A model generated the notes under the pieces. The model was not told where the DNA came from. It searched no databases and was given only the letters and a program-made list of their open reading frames with translations. A program made the position numbers and the translations under genes. Below are positions 24,530 through 33,703 of a stretch of DNA of 64,000 bases, in pieces. Origin of the DNA: Leucobacter sp. Psy1 (GTDB taxonomy: Bacteria > Actinomycetota > Actinomycetes > Actinomycetales > Microbacteriaceae); contig NZ_CP083692.1 in the NCBI RefSeq assembly GCF_020096995.1, positions 744,001-808,000 of the forward strand, read 5' to 3'. Numbering within the stretch: position 1 is the first letter of the stretch; every line of letters starts with the position of its first letter.

Positions 24530-25614
24530 GCGCGATCACCCGACCGATCGAACAGGTGCACGTCTGCGTCGTCGACGGCCAGCTTGACCCGTGTGCCGAC
24601 GGCGTGGCGGTTCGCCACACTCGTCGTACCGAAGAGCCGGCGTCCGTCGACGTCGAACTCCAAGATCCAGCTCCCGCCCGTCGGCAGGACCGCCGTGAGC
24701 GTCGCGGGCACCGAGAGCGCGTTCGCGGTCGGTGCGTCGGTCGCTGCGAGCACGCGGACCGACTCCGGGCGGAACCCGATCGACCCGGCCTCAGGGAGGC
24801 CTCGCCCGCTGGTGTGCCGAGCCGCGGCGACGCCCAGCGCGTCGGCGTCGCCAGCGAGATCGACGATGTTGATCGGCGGATTGCCGACGAACTCGGCCAC
24901 GAATCGATTGGCTGGGCGCCCGTAGATCTCCTCGGGTGAGCCGACCTGCTGCAGCACCCCCTCGCTCATCACGGCGATCGAGGTCGCGAGCGTCATCGCC
25001 TCCCACTGATCGTGCGTGACGAAGACGATCGTCGTGCCGAACTCCTCGTGCAGGCGCTTGAGCTCGGCACGCATCTCGAGACGCAGGCGCGAGTCGAGGT
25101 TGGAGAGCGGCTCGTCGAGCAGCAGCACGTCCGGCCGCACCGCAAGCGTCCGGGCGAGCGCGACCCGCTGCTGCTGGCCGCCTGAGAGCTCCGAGGGGTA
25201 CCGATCCGCGAGCCCGTCGATGCCGAGGGTGCGCATCACCTCCTGCACCCGGTCGCGGCGCTCGCCGCGGCCGGTGCGCTGCAGCGACAGGCCGAAGTCG
25301 ACGTTCTGTTGGATCGTGAGGTGCGGCCACAGTGCGTAGCTCTGGAAGACGAGACCGAGGCCGCGCTGTTCGGCGGGAACGAAGACGCCTGCCTCGACGT
25401 CGTCGAGCACGCGGTCGCCGACCGCCACCCGTCCGCCCGTCGGCTGTTCGAGCCCGGCGATCATGCGGAGCGTCGTCGTCTTCCCGCACCCCGATGGGCC
25501 GAGCACGCACATGAACTCGCCGTCGGCGACCGTGAGGCTCAGATCCTGCACGGCGAGCGGGGTGCCGGCAGCGCCGTACCGTTTCTGGAGGTGCGTGAGG
25601 GTGATGTCTGGCAT
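24526..25614 (-). CDS. ABC transporter ATP-binding protein (AfuC/FbpC/PotA-like)
   Basis: A 362-residue ATPase. Walker A is GPSGCGKTT (residues about 38-46), the signature LSGGQQQR, Walker B VLLLDEPLSNLD and the switch His in FVTHDQWEA. A C-terminal TOBE/OB-fold domain starts near residue 245 and may sense ligand. It energises the dual permease encoded upstream. Start ATG at 25614, 17 bp after the permease stop. It is not the expected MsiK type for the polyol transporter, but cross-use cannot be excluded. Confidence 0.9.
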   Translation of the reverse strand: MPDITLTHLQKRYGAAGTPLAVQDLSLTVADGEFMCVLGPSGCGKTTTLRMIAGLEQPTGGRVAVGDRVLDDVEAGVFVPAEQRGLGLVFQSYALWPHLTIQQNVDFGLSLQRTGRGERRDRVQEVMRTLGIDGLADRYPSELSGGQQQRVALARTLAVRPDVLLLDEPLSNLDSRLRLEMRAELKRLHEEFGTTIVFVTHDQWEAMTLATSIAVMSEGVLQQVGSPEEIYGRPANRFVAEFVGNPPINIVDLAGDADALGVAAARHTSGRGLPEAGSIGFRPESVRVLAATDAPTANALSVPATLTAVLPTGGSWILEFDVDGRRLFGTTSVANRHAVGTRVKLAVDDADVHLFDRSGDRA

Positions 25615-25631
25615 GTGGATCCTTCGTGTCT

Positions 25632-27452
25632 TCAGATGCCGTCGGCCAGGGTGCTGCGCGTGAGGCGCTGGCCCAGCAGCGTTCCGAAGAACGCTACGGC
25701 AGCGATGATGAGGACGACGGCGTTCGCCGCCTGGGTGAAGCCGTAGTCGACGAGGCGCAGGGAGTAGGTCGTGAGCAGGTCGGTGCCTGGCACCGCGAGC
25801 ACGACGACGAGGCTCAGCCCTTTCACGCCGGAGATGAACGGCATGAGCACTCCGGCGGCGAGCGAGCTCTTCTGCACGGGGACGACGATCCGGGTCATCC
25901 GTCGCCACCAGCCGGCACCGCTGACCTGGGCCGCCTCCTCCGGATCCTTGCCGAGCTGCGTCATCGACGTGATCCCGGCGCGCGAGGCGAACGGCATCTG
26001 CTCGGCGATCAGCGCGATGACGAGGATCAGAGCGGTGCCGTACAGGGCTGGTACGGGACCCCGCTGCACCGCGAACAGGGAGAGGTACGCTACGGCGAAT
26101 GCGATGCCTGGCACGAGGTAGGGGAGGAAGGTGATCTGGCGGAGGTATCCGCCGAGGAAGCGGAGCGGTGAGCGCACGACCACGTACCCGACGAGGAGGC
26201 CGAGGAGCCCGGCGCTCAGTGAGGCCGTGCCGACGATCCAGAGCGTGTTCCACGCTGCCGCCCAGAGCTCGGGGGTGCGCAGTACGCCCTGCGAGAGGCC
26301 GACGGTGCCGAGGTCGGTTCCCGCCCAGAAGTCGAGGGTGAAGTTGTCCCAGCGGAAGAGGCCGGGCTGCCGCATGACCGTCGAGAGGAGGAGGGTGAGG
26401 ATCGGCACGGCCACGCTCACGGTGAACACTGCGGTGGCCCAGCCGCCGAGCGCAGCGCGCCACCGGCCGAGCGGGATGCGTCGGTGCATGACGCCCTTGC
26501 CGCCGACGGTGACGAAGCGTTTTCCCTCACGGAGCAGCAGGAGATCGACGATGAGGGAGATCATGCCGATCACGATGACGGCGCCCGCGAGTACCGCCGA
26601 GGTGCCGATCTGCCCGGTTGCGAAGGACTGGTACAGCGAGGTCGACAGGACCGTGAAGTTCGCGGGGCTGCCGAGCACGTAGGCGACGCCGAAGTCGCCG
26701 ATGCACTTCGCGAAGATGAGGGTGATGGCCGACAGGAGCGCCGGGCGCATGAGCGGAAGGGTGATGCGGCGCGCGATCGTCGCGGGGCGAGCACCGAGCA
26801 TGCGCGCCGACTCCTCGAGTTGTGAGTCGAAGCCGCGCAGGGCGTTTCCGAGAAGCAGGATCACGAACGGTGCGTAGTGCAGGCCGAGCACGACGGATAT
26901 GGGGAACCATCCGTAGGCGAGCCAGTCGGGCGGCGTGAGCCCGATCGCTTCGAGCCAACCGAGCTGGCCTCCGGTAGTGCGGTTCTTGAACAGCGTCGTC
27001 CACGCGAGCGCGAGCGTCCACGACGGCAGCATGTAGGGAACGATGAGTGCCGTCGAGAACCAGCGGCGGCCCGGGAGGTCGGTGCGGCTGAGGAGCCACG
27101 CGAGGGATCCGCCGACGACCAGGGCGATTGCGATGGCGGCGATCGCGATGCCGAGCGTTCCGAGGAGCGGGCCCCAGAAGATGTCCTGCGCCAGCGGGCC
27201 GGTGAACACGCGCTCGAGGTAGTAGGTGGTGAAGCTCGCGAACTCCCCACCGGCGCGGGTCTCGTCGCGAGCCTGCACCCGGAACGCGTCGCTGAGCATT
27301 GCGATGATCGGCACCGCGATCAGGTAGGTGAAGAGCGCGGCTGCGAGCACCCCGATGATGGTGGTCGGCTGGCTCAGCGCGACTCGCGAGAGATAGCGTG
27401 CGCGACCGGCGGAGCGACGGCGTGGAGGGCCCTGCTGCACGTCGTGCGTCAC
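25632..27452 (-). CDS. Fused ABC permease with two membrane modules (AfuB/FbpB-like)
   Basis: A 606-residue protein made of two six-helix permease domains in tandem. EAA loops are seen in each half: EESARMLGARPATIARRITL in the first and EEAAQVSGAGWWRRMTRIVV in the second. This fused layout is typical of iron, thiamine, 2-aminoethylphosphonate and hexose-phosphate importers. It is the first gene of the operon; the promoter should lie in 27453-27582. The N-terminus is basic and cytoplasmic. Confidence 0.88.
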   Translation of the reverse strand: MTHDVQQGPPRRRSAGRARYLSRVALSQPTTIIGVLAAALFTYLIAVPIIAMLSDAFRVQARDETRAGGEFASFTTYYLERVFTGPLAQDIFWGPLLGTLGIAIAAIAIALVVGGSLAWLLSRTDLPGRRWFSTALIVPYMLPSWTLALAWTTLFKNRTTGGQLGWLEAIGLTPPDWLAYGWFPISVVLGLHYAPFVILLLGNALRGFDSQLEESARMLGARPATIARRITLPLMRPALLSAITLIFAKCIGDFGVAYVLGSPANFTVLSTSLYQSFATGQIGTSAVLAGAVIVIGMISLIVDLLLLREGKRFVTVGGKGVMHRRIPLGRWRAALGGWATAVFTVSVAVPILTLLLSTVMRQPGLFRWDNFTLDFWAGTDLGTVGLSQGVLRTPELWAAAWNTLWIVGTASLSAGLLGLLVGYVVVRSPLRFLGGYLRQITFLPYLVPGIAFAVAYLSLFAVQRGPVPALYGTALILVIALIAEQMPFASRAGITSMTQLGKDPEEAAQVSGAGWWRRMTRIVVPVQKSSLAAGVLMPFISGVKGLSLVVVLAVPGTDLLTTYSLRLVDYGFTQAANAVVLIIAAVAFFGTLLGQRLTRSTLADGI

Positions 27453-27538
27453 CGTGCCACCTCTGACCCCACCCGCTGTTTCGGACCGTGATTCCGGGGC
27501 TCTCGAAGGCGCACCGGCGAAGTCCTCAGCCTATCAAC

Positions 27539-27578
27539 CGAGGGCTCCCCCGATCAGGATCGATCAGGAGAGCCCTCG
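27539..27578 (-). terminator. Terminator-like hairpin after the MMPL gene
   Basis: CGAGGGCTC (27539-27547) and GAGCCCTCG (27570-27578) form a perfect 9-bp stem with a 22-nt loop that itself contains GATCAGGATCGATC. It begins 5 bp beyond the stop of the MMPL gene. It lies before the promoter of the importer operon. Confidence 0.6.
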
Positions 27579-27582
27579 ATTC

Positions 27583-30090
27583 CTACTCCGCGCGTGAGGG
27601 CGAAGGGTGGCGGCGCTCGACCGAGGCGCCTTCCACGTCGACGTCTGGCAGGATCCGGGACAGCCAGCGCGGCAGCCACCAGGCTGACTTGCCGAAGAGG
27701 TGCATGAGTGACGGCACGATGAGCATGCGGACCACGAACGCGTCGAACAGCACACCGATCGCGAGACCGAAGCCGAGCGGTCGCACCATCGCCATGTGCG
27801 AGAAGATGAAGCCGCCGAACACCGAGACCATGATGATCGCGGCGGCGGTGACGACCGCCCGGCCATTCCGCAACCCCTCGGTGACCGCGACCCGAGCGGG
27901 GGAACCGTGGGCGTAGGCCTCGCGCATGCCGCTCACGAGGAACAGCTGGTAGTCCATGGCGAGCCCGAACAGCACGCCCATGATGATGATCGGCGCGAAG
28001 CTCAGCAGCGGACCGGTCGTCTCGACGCCGAACACCGACCCGAGCCAGCCCCACTGGTAGACCGCAACCATGGCGCCGAACGCTGCCACCAGTGACAGGA
28101 CGTACCCGCCCGTCGCGATGAGCGGGACGAGGATCGAGCGGAACACCAGGATCATGATGAGCAGCGACAGCCCCACGACGACCGCGAGGTAGAGTGGCAG
28201 CACATTTGCGAGCTTCTCCGAGATGTCGATGTTGGCGCTCGCCTGGCCGGCGACCCCGAGCTGCGCGTCACCCGCGTCGCCGGCTTCGAGCGTGCCGAGA
28301 TCGCGCAGGTCGTGCACCAGCGTCTCTGTGGACTCGCTCGACGGGCCATCGGTCGGCACGACCTGGAAGAGCAGGAAGTCCCGTTCGTCACTCGTCGCCG
28401 CTGGGGCAACGGCCTCCACGTGCGGCTGCGCGAGAAGCTCCTCCGCGAGGTCGGCCTGCACCGTGGTGAGGTCGTCCTCGTCGATGGGGGACTCGGTCTG
28501 CGCCGTGACGATGATCGGCCCGTTCTGGCCGGCGCCGAACGCCTCGGTCGTTGTCTCGTAGGCGCGGTACTGGGTCGTGTCGGTGGCTTCGACCGAGGCA
28601 TCGGGGAGGCCGAGCCGCATGTCGAGGGCAGGGATGGCTACGATGAGCAAGCCAGCGGCGGCGCCGATGAGACGCAACCATGCGGCACCGGTCCGCATGG
28701 GCTTCGCTTCGCGAGCGGTGTGGTGGGGTGCACCGATCTGCGCGCGGGCGCGCCGGTTGAGCAAGCGGGTGCCGACGAGCCCGAGGAGCGCTGGCGTCAG
28801 GGTAACCGAGATGAGCACGGCGACCAGCACGCAGACCGCGCCGACGGTGCCCATGACGCCGAGGAACCCGATCCCCGTCACGTTGAGCGCGAGCAGCGCG
28901 ACGATGACGGTCGACCCGGCGAAGACAACCGCGTTGCCCGAGGTGCCGTTGGCGAGGCCGATCGACTCGCGCACCTCCATCCCCTGGAGCAGCTGGCGGC
29001 GGTGGCGGTTGATGATGAACAGGGAGTAGTCGATGCCGACCGCAAGGCCGAGCATGATGCCGAGCACCGGGGTGACCGAAGACATCTCGAGCACGTCGGA
29101 GAACGCGAGTGCGCCGGCGACGCCGACGCCGACGCCGACGATGGATGCGAAGAGCGGGAGGAGCGCAGGCAGGATCACGCGGAGCATGATGACGAGCACC
29201 AGGAGCGCGACGACCACGCCGATGATCTCGCCCGGCCCGAGAAGCCCGTCGGTGGTCTGATTGATCTCGCTCGACGAGTCGATGGAGACGCCGTCGATCG
29301 ATGTGGCAGCCAGCGTGTCGACGACCGAGGTGCGCACTTCCTCAGGCAGGTTGAACTGGTCTTCGTCGAAGAGCACCATGCCCAGTGCGACATCGCCTTC
29401 GGTGGAGACGGTGCGGATCTCGGTCGCGGCATCGAAGAGGCGCTGGCCCGCGTCGAGCTGCGCGGCCTCGGTCTCGAGCTCTTGCGCGCCCGACTCGAGC
29501 TCGGTGCGATTCTCGTTGATCTGGGTCTGCTGCGCGTCGAGCCCGTCGAGCTGGGCCTGCACCTGCGCGGCGGCCTCGGGGCCGGCCTGCTCGGCCTGAG
29601 CGAGTGCCGCTTCGAGCTGTTCGCGCCCCGAATCGAGCTGCTTCTGACCTGAATCGAGCTGTGCGCGGCCGTCCTCGAGCTGTTCGCGCGCGTCAGCGAT
29701 CTGGTCGGCCCCGTCGGCGAGTTGCTGCGCCTGGTCCTCGCGGTCCGCCTCGGTCTCGAAGGGGTTGATCACCGAGTCGACGCCGTCGAGCGCGGAGATG
29801 TCGGTGAGGAGGTCCCCGATCTCGGACTGCTGCTGATCGGTGAAGCCCTGTCCGTCCTCGGTTTGGAAGACCACGGACCCCTGCACGCCGGCCGTCTGCC
29901 CGAGTTCGTCTTCGATCACGTCGCTCACGCGCGTGGTCTCGGTACCCGGAATGCTGAAGCTGGTCGCGAGTGCGCCGCCGAACGCGAAGAACGATCCGGC
30001 AGCGACGCCGAGCGCGAGCAGCCACCCGACGATCACGAGCCAGGCCCGTCGCGCGGAGAACTGGCCGAGGCGGTAGAGGAGTTGTGCCAC
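27583..30090 (-). CDS. MMPL/RND-type membrane transporter
   Basis: An 835-residue MMPL-family efflux or lipid transporter with two repeats of one plus five helices. The Asp-Tyr proton-relay motifs are visible as GIDYSLFIINRHRR and AMDYQLFLVSGMRE. The first extracellular loop holds a Gln/Leu-rich predicted coiled coil at about residues 116-220 with repeated QLxxG units; the second loop is more compact. The GTG start at 30090 follows AAAGG. A divergent TetR gene 137 bp away probably represses it. Family substrates include lipids, drugs and siderophores, and nothing here narrows the choice. Confidence 0.87.
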   Translation of the reverse strand: MAQLLYRLGQFSARRAWLVIVGWLLALGVAAGSFFAFGGALATSFSIPGTETTRVSDVIEDELGQTAGVQGSVVFQTEDGQGFTDQQQSEIGDLLTDISALDGVDSVINPFETEADREDQAQQLADGADQIADAREQLEDGRAQLDSGQKQLDSGREQLEAALAQAEQAGPEAAAQVQAQLDGLDAQQTQINENRTELESGAQELETEAAQLDAGQRLFDAATEIRTVSTEGDVALGMVLFDEDQFNLPEEVRTSVVDTLAATSIDGVSIDSSSEINQTTDGLLGPGEIIGVVVALLVLVIMLRVILPALLPLFASIVGVGVGVAGALAFSDVLEMSSVTPVLGIMLGLAVGIDYSLFIINRHRRQLLQGMEVRESIGLANGTSGNAVVFAGSTVIVALLALNVTGIGFLGVMGTVGAVCVLVAVLISVTLTPALLGLVGTRLLNRRARAQIGAPHHTAREAKPMRTGAAWLRLIGAAAGLLIVAIPALDMRLGLPDASVEATDTTQYRAYETTTEAFGAGQNGPIIVTAQTESPIDEDDLTTVQADLAEELLAQPHVEAVAPAATSDERDFLLFQVVPTDGPSSESTETLVHDLRDLGTLEAGDAGDAQLGVAGQASANIDISEKLANVLPLYLAVVVGLSLLIMILVFRSILVPLIATGGYVLSLVAAFGAMVAVYQWGWLGSVFGVETTGPLLSFAPIIIMGVLFGLAMDYQLFLVSGMREAYAHGSPARVAVTEGLRNGRAVVTAAAIIMVSVFGGFIFSHMAMVRPLGFGLAIGVLFDAFVVRMLIVPSLMHLFGKSAWWLPRWLSRILPDVDVEGASVERRHPSPSRAE

Positions 30091-30164
30091 GCGTGAGCGC
30101 CTTTCGTGACGGGTGCTGAGTCTGACGGAGTCCGGTCGAGCATGACCGTATGTGAGACGGTTGT

Positions 30165-30184
30165 ACACTAATGGACGAGTGTCC
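30165..30184. promoter_or_regulatory. Candidate TetR operator between MMPL and TetR genes
   Basis: ACACT (30165-30169) and AGTGT (30178-30182) are inverted, and within them GGAC-gagt-GTCC (30173-30184) is also symmetric. The element lies in the AT-richer divergent gap, 44-63 bp before the TetR start, a usual place for autoregulation. Confidence 0.4.
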
Positions 30185-30227
30185 GAAAGTGCTGAGAGCG
30201 CACTTCGCGTCGTGGAAGGATGAGCGT

Positions 30228-30806
30228 ATGGATCCCCGTATTCTGCGCACGCGCGGCGCACTGCAGCGCGCGCTGCTCGATCTCGTGCGTGACCGGGACC
30301 TCGACGACATCACCGTCGCGGACATCGTCGAGGGTGCAGGCGTGACCCGCAGCAGCTTCTACCTCCACTACACCGACAAGGAGGGTCTGCTCGCAGATGC
30401 GCTCGACGCGTTCGCGGAGGCGGAGGGGGCCGAACTGCCCGCTTTGCTCGAGCTGTTCGGGGAGCCCCCACAAGCACTCGAGGCGTATCTGCGTCACTTC
30501 GACCAGCACGCCGAGCTGTACCGACGAGTTCTCGGCGACCACGGTTCCGCCGTCGCGGTGGCGCGACTGAGCCGTCGTATCGAGCAGCTCGCGTACGATG
30601 CGCTCGAGGCCACCGGGACCGATGCCTTCCCCGGTGTGCCCATCGACGTAGCCGCCTCAGGACTCGCGGGCACCGTTGTCGGGGTGCTTCGTGCCTGGGT
30701 GGCGCGAGACCCGAGGCCGCCGGTCGAGGAGTGCGCGCAGTGGCTCTGGAAGGTGCTCATCGGGCCGGGCGGTGCTTGGGAAACGATGTCGGGTACCCGC
30801 GTCTGA
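30228..30806 (+). CDS. TetR family transcriptional regulator
   Basis: A 192-residue repressor. The HTH reads DITVADIVEGAGVTRSSFYLHYTDKEGLL, a classic TetR pattern with the FYLHY recognition end, and an all-helical ligand domain follows. I chose ATG at 30228 because GGAAGGA lies seven bases upstream; an in-frame ATG at 30171 would put the candidate operator inside the gene. It is divergent from the MMPL transporter and likely controls it. Its 3' end is 8 bp from the convergent LysR gene. Confidence 0.87.
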   Translation: MDPRILRTRGALQRALLDLVRDRDLDDITVADIVEGAGVTRSSFYLHYTDKEGLLADALDAFAEAEGAELPALLELFGEPPQALEAYLRHFDQHAELYRRVLGDHGSAVAVARLSRRIEQLAYDALEATGTDAFPGVPIDVAASGLAGTVVGVLRAWVARDPRPPVEECAQWLWKVLIGPGGAWETMSGTRV

Positions 30807-30814
30807 CCCCCGCG

Positions 30815-31723
30815 CTACTTCGCCAGGACAGCGCGGAGCTCGTCGGCGACGGCACGCACGCGAGCGCTCCGCTGCGACTGTCCCAGCGAGAAGAGTGAAA
30901 TGTTCAGGGTCGGGATCGGATCCGAGATCTCGAGCGGAACAACCGCGTCACCGCCGTAAGTGCGGTCGGTGAGTGGTCTCTGGTTCAGGATCGAGGACCC
31001 GAGACCCTTCGCCACCATCGAGCGGACGGTTTCGTAGTTCGAGCTGCGGTACCGAATGCGCGGCGTGATGCCGGCGTGCAGGAGGACCCCGAGGAAGTAG
31101 TCGAAGCTGCCCGGCAGGTCGAGCAGGATCAGGTCGTCGTCCGCGAGTTCGGCGAGCGCCACGGATCCCCGCCCCGCGAGTGGGTGGTCCGCGTGGACGA
31201 GCACGTGCGGGCGCGCCTCGCCGACGACCTCTGAGGGGAGGCCCTCCCGGTGGGTGTAGTCGTAATTGATGGCGAGATCGGCCTGCCCGGCGCGGAGGGC
31301 GGCGAGGTTCTCCGCGTAGTCGCCCTCGGTGATCTCGATCGTGAGGCCCGGGTGACGCTCGCTGAGTCGCTGCAACAGAGTCGGCAGGATGAACGGACCG
31401 AAGGTGGTGAAGCAGGCGAGACGCAGCGTGCCGCGCACCTCCTCCTGATCCTCGCGAATGGCGTCGATCGACTCCGTGAGCAGATCGAAGATGTCCCGAC
31501 TGTCTTGGAGGAGCTTCTCGCCGGCCCGCGTGAGTACCAGACCCTTCGAGTGCTGCCGCACGAACAGCGTTGCGCCGAGCGTCTTCTCGAGATGGCTGAT
31601 GGCCGTCGAAACTGCCGACTGCGCGACGTGCAACTCCTGGCTCGCGACCGTCATGTTCAGGTGCCTGGCACAGGCGGTGAAGTAGGTCAGCTGGTTCAGG
31701 GTGATGGAAAATCGGTCGGCCAC
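30815..31723 (-). CDS. LysR family transcriptional regulator
   Basis: A 302-residue LTTR. The winged HTH is near the N-terminus (LNQLTYFTACARHLNMTVASQ, with AQSAVSTAISHLEKTLG), and the effector-binding domain runs from about residue 92. It lies 35 bp downstream of the FAD monooxygenase gene on the same strand. That gene is divergent from the large catabolic operon, so this regulator most likely controls both. A T-N11-A type box is present in the divergent region at 33191-33207. The effector would be a substrate or intermediate of the pathway. Confidence 0.87.
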   Translation of the reverse strand: MADRFSITLNQLTYFTACARHLNMTVASQELHVAQSAVSTAISHLEKTLGATLFVRQHSKGLVLTRAGEKLLQDSRDIFDLLTESIDAIREDQEEVRGTLRLACFTTFGPFILPTLLQRLSERHPGLTIEITEGDYAENLAALRAGQADLAINYDYTHREGLPSEVVGEARPHVLVHADHPLAGRGSVALAELADDDLILLDLPGSFDYFLGVLLHAGITPRIRYRSSNYETVRSMVAKGLGSSILNQRPLTDRTYGGDAVVPLEISDPIPTLNISLFSLGQSQRSARVRAVADELRAVLAK

Positions 31724-31758
31724 GTGGCTCCTTCGCTCGCCGACTCAGCGTACCAACC

Positions 31759-33039
31759 TCACACGATGCGAGCGGCTGACCCCTCGTAGGCCTGGTAGTC
31801 GCGCTGGATGCCGATCTGGTCGGTGACGTACTTCGCGTCGTGCCACACGCCCCAGATGAAGCTCGACCCTCGGTTCGCCAGCCACGGAAGGCCGACGTAG
31901 TACACGCCGGGGGCACCCGAGACGCCTCGATCGTGGACGGGGCGTCCGTTCGCATCGAGCGCACCTGGCACGTGCAGCCAGCTGTAGTCCACGCCGAACC
32001 CGGTCGCCCAGATGATCGAGGTGACCCCGGCCTCGGCGAGGTCGAGTTCGCGGACCGGGTGCGTGACGCACTCGGGCTCCGGTCCGAGCACGCGGGCTTC
32101 CGGTTCTTCCGGTAGGTCGAGGCCTCGGCTCTCGATGTACGCGTCGGCCTCGTCGAGGACCGACAGGTAGTTCGCGTCGCCGTTCCGGATGTTCGTGCCG
32201 AGGTCGTCGCCGAAGCGCATCACGCCGTTTTCGAACGCATTGGCGCGTCCGACGAGGGTGATGCCGCGGGCCGCGAGGTCGCGGAAGTCGATCGTCTCGC
32301 CACCGCGGGCACCGCTCACCGCGATCGTGACGTGCTCCGCGCCGGCCGGGGGAGCGGAGGCGCCCCACTTGCCGAGCACCCCGAGCCACCAGACGTTGTC
32401 GCGGCCGCGGTAGCGGCGCGGCGGACGGTCGTGGGGGCCGACGGCGAGGAAGACCTCGCGGCCCGAACTGCGGAGCTCGTCGGCGATCTGCACCCCTGAG
32501 GATCCCGCTCCGACCACGATGACGCCGCCTGCGGGGAGCTGGTCGGGGTTCCGGTAGGAGCTCGAGTGGATCTGGTGGATCCCGGCCTCCTCGTGCACGA
32601 CGGCGGGAATCGCGGGCTTCTGGAACGGACCTGTGGCGGCCACCACGTACTGGGCTTCGATCTCGCCCGCCGAGGTGACGACCCGGAAACCGGATCGCCC
32701 GTCGAGTCGGGTGACCTCGGTCACCTCGATGCCGCAGTGGATCGGCAGCTGAAAGTGCGCCGCGTACTGGGCGAAGTACTGGGCGACGCGCTCCTTGGGG
32801 GCGAACGCGTCGGGATCGACATCGTCGAACTCGAGGCCGGGGAATCGGTCGTGCCACGCCGGGCCGTTCGCGACGAGGGAGTCCCAGCGCTCGGACTGCC
32901 ACCGCTCCGCGATGCGTCCGCGCTCGAGCACCACGTGCGAAATGCCGCGTTTCGTGAGGTGCTCGCTCATCGCGACGCCGGCCTGGCCCGCTCCGACGAC
33001 GACGACTTCGGTGGCGTCGGGGATCTCGGTGTTCGTCAT
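31759..33039 (-). CDS. Flavin-dependent monooxygenase-like oxidoreductase (CzcO/TrkA-like)
   Basis: A 426-residue two-dinucleotide-binding-fold flavoprotein. The FAD motif is VVVGAGQAGVAMSE near the N-terminus, the NAD(P)H motif VIVVGAGSSGVQIADEL near residue 168, and an ATG segment reads IIWATGFGVDYSWL. It belongs to the FMO/Baeyer-Villiger-like group that includes N-hydroxylases and CzcO. It probably inserts oxygen into, or N-oxidises, the pathway substrate. It is divergent from the ridA operon and upstream of lysR. No exact FMO fingerprint (FxGxxxHxxxY/F) is visible, so the reaction type is open. Confidence 0.75.
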   Translation of the reverse strand: MTNTEIPDATEVVVVGAGQAGVAMSEHLTKRGISHVVLERGRIAERWQSERWDSLVANGPAWHDRFPGLEFDDVDPDAFAPKERVAQYFAQYAAHFQLPIHCGIEVTEVTRLDGRSGFRVVTSAGEIEAQYVVAATGPFQKPAIPAVVHEEAGIHQIHSSSYRNPDQLPAGGVIVVGAGSSGVQIADELRSSGREVFLAVGPHDRPPRRYRGRDNVWWLGVLGKWGASAPPAGAEHVTIAVSGARGGETIDFRDLAARGITLVGRANAFENGVMRFGDDLGTNIRNGDANYLSVLDEADAYIESRGLDLPEEPEARVLGPEPECVTHPVRELDLAEAGVTSIIWATGFGVDYSWLHVPGALDANGRPVHDRGVSGAPGVYYVGLPWLANRGSSFIWGVWHDAKYVTDQIGIQRDYQAYEGSAARIV

Positions 33040-33264
33040 GTGGTGTCCGCTCCGTTCTTCGAATGCGTCTCCAGCAAAACCGACGCGGGGTCACCGGGTC
33101 CAATAGACGTTCGCGCTGCACTGCATCGGAAAAAACGAACGATAGGCGAGAAGCCATCTGAGTGGACGATGTGCCCACCGAAAGTCGCTTCATCTGTTTT
33201 TGAGATGCTTGGCTTAATTTTTGGCTATTTTGCAGATGGTTCACGGGTGCGAACAATGGTGGCT
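33040..33264. promoter_or_regulatory. Divergent control region of the catabolic island
   Basis: A 225-bp, locally AT-rich region between the monooxygenase and RidA genes. Besides the LysR-type box at 33191-33207 it has CCATCTG (33154-33160) and its complement CAGATGG (33233-33239). A TTGGCT direct repeat lies at about 33209-33226. Together these suggest several LTTR contacts around the two promoters. Confidence 0.5.
33191..33207. promoter_or_regulatory. LysR-type (T-N11-A) binding box
   Basis: CATCT-GTTTTTG-AGATG is a perfect 5-bp palindrome. Its core ATC-N9-GAT fits the LTTR consensus. It is 58 bp upstream of the RidA start. Confidence 0.55.
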
Positions 33265-33699
33265 ATGACCACGCACACTCGCATCCGGAAGTTCAACACT
33301 CAGGAAACGTACCCCGAGCAGAATCTCGACAACGACCTCTGCCAGGCCGTCGTCGCGAACGGCGTCGTCTACCTGCGCGGGCAGATCGGACAAGACCTCG
33401 AGACGCGCGAGTCGGTCGGCGTCGGCGACGTCGCCGCGCAGACCGAGCAGGCCATGGCGAACATCAAGATGCTGCTCGACGAAGCGGGCAGCCGTCTCGA
33501 GGACATCGTCAAGGTGACGATCTACATCATCGATCCGCGCTACCGCGAAGATGTCTACCGCACCGTCGGCAAGTGGCTGAAGGGCGTCTACCCCGTCTCG
33601 ACCGGCATCGTCGTGCAGGCGCTCGCCCGCCCCGAGTGGCTCGTCGAGATCGACGCGACCGCCGTGATCAGCGATCCCGCCAACGACGATCAGGAGTGA
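33265..33699 (+). CDS. RidA/YjgF family protein (enamine/imine deaminase)
   Basis: A 144-residue RidA-fold protein. The C-terminal ALARPEWLVEIDATAV contains the active-site Arg, and VANGVVYLRGQIG matches the substrate pocket. RidA proteins hydrolyse reactive enamine/imine intermediates made by PLP or flavin enzymes. As first gene of a large operon with an aminotransferase, it fits handling such an intermediate. I took ATG 33265; an in-frame ATG lies 9 bp upstream. Confidence 0.87.
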   Translation: MTTHTRIRKFNTQETYPEQNLDNDLCQAVVANGVVYLRGQIGQDLETRESVGVGDVAAQTEQAMANIKMLLDEAGSRLEDIVKVTIYIIDPRYREDVYRTVGKWLKGVYPVSTGIVVQALARPEWLVEIDATAVISDPANDDQE

Positions 33700-33703
33700 C
33701 CCC

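Noticed and set aside
24526-26463. Apparent 645-residue ATPase-containing protein
   Set aside because: The frame is open upstream of the ATPase start but overlaps the permease gene; ATG at 25614 gives the normal ABC ATPase length.
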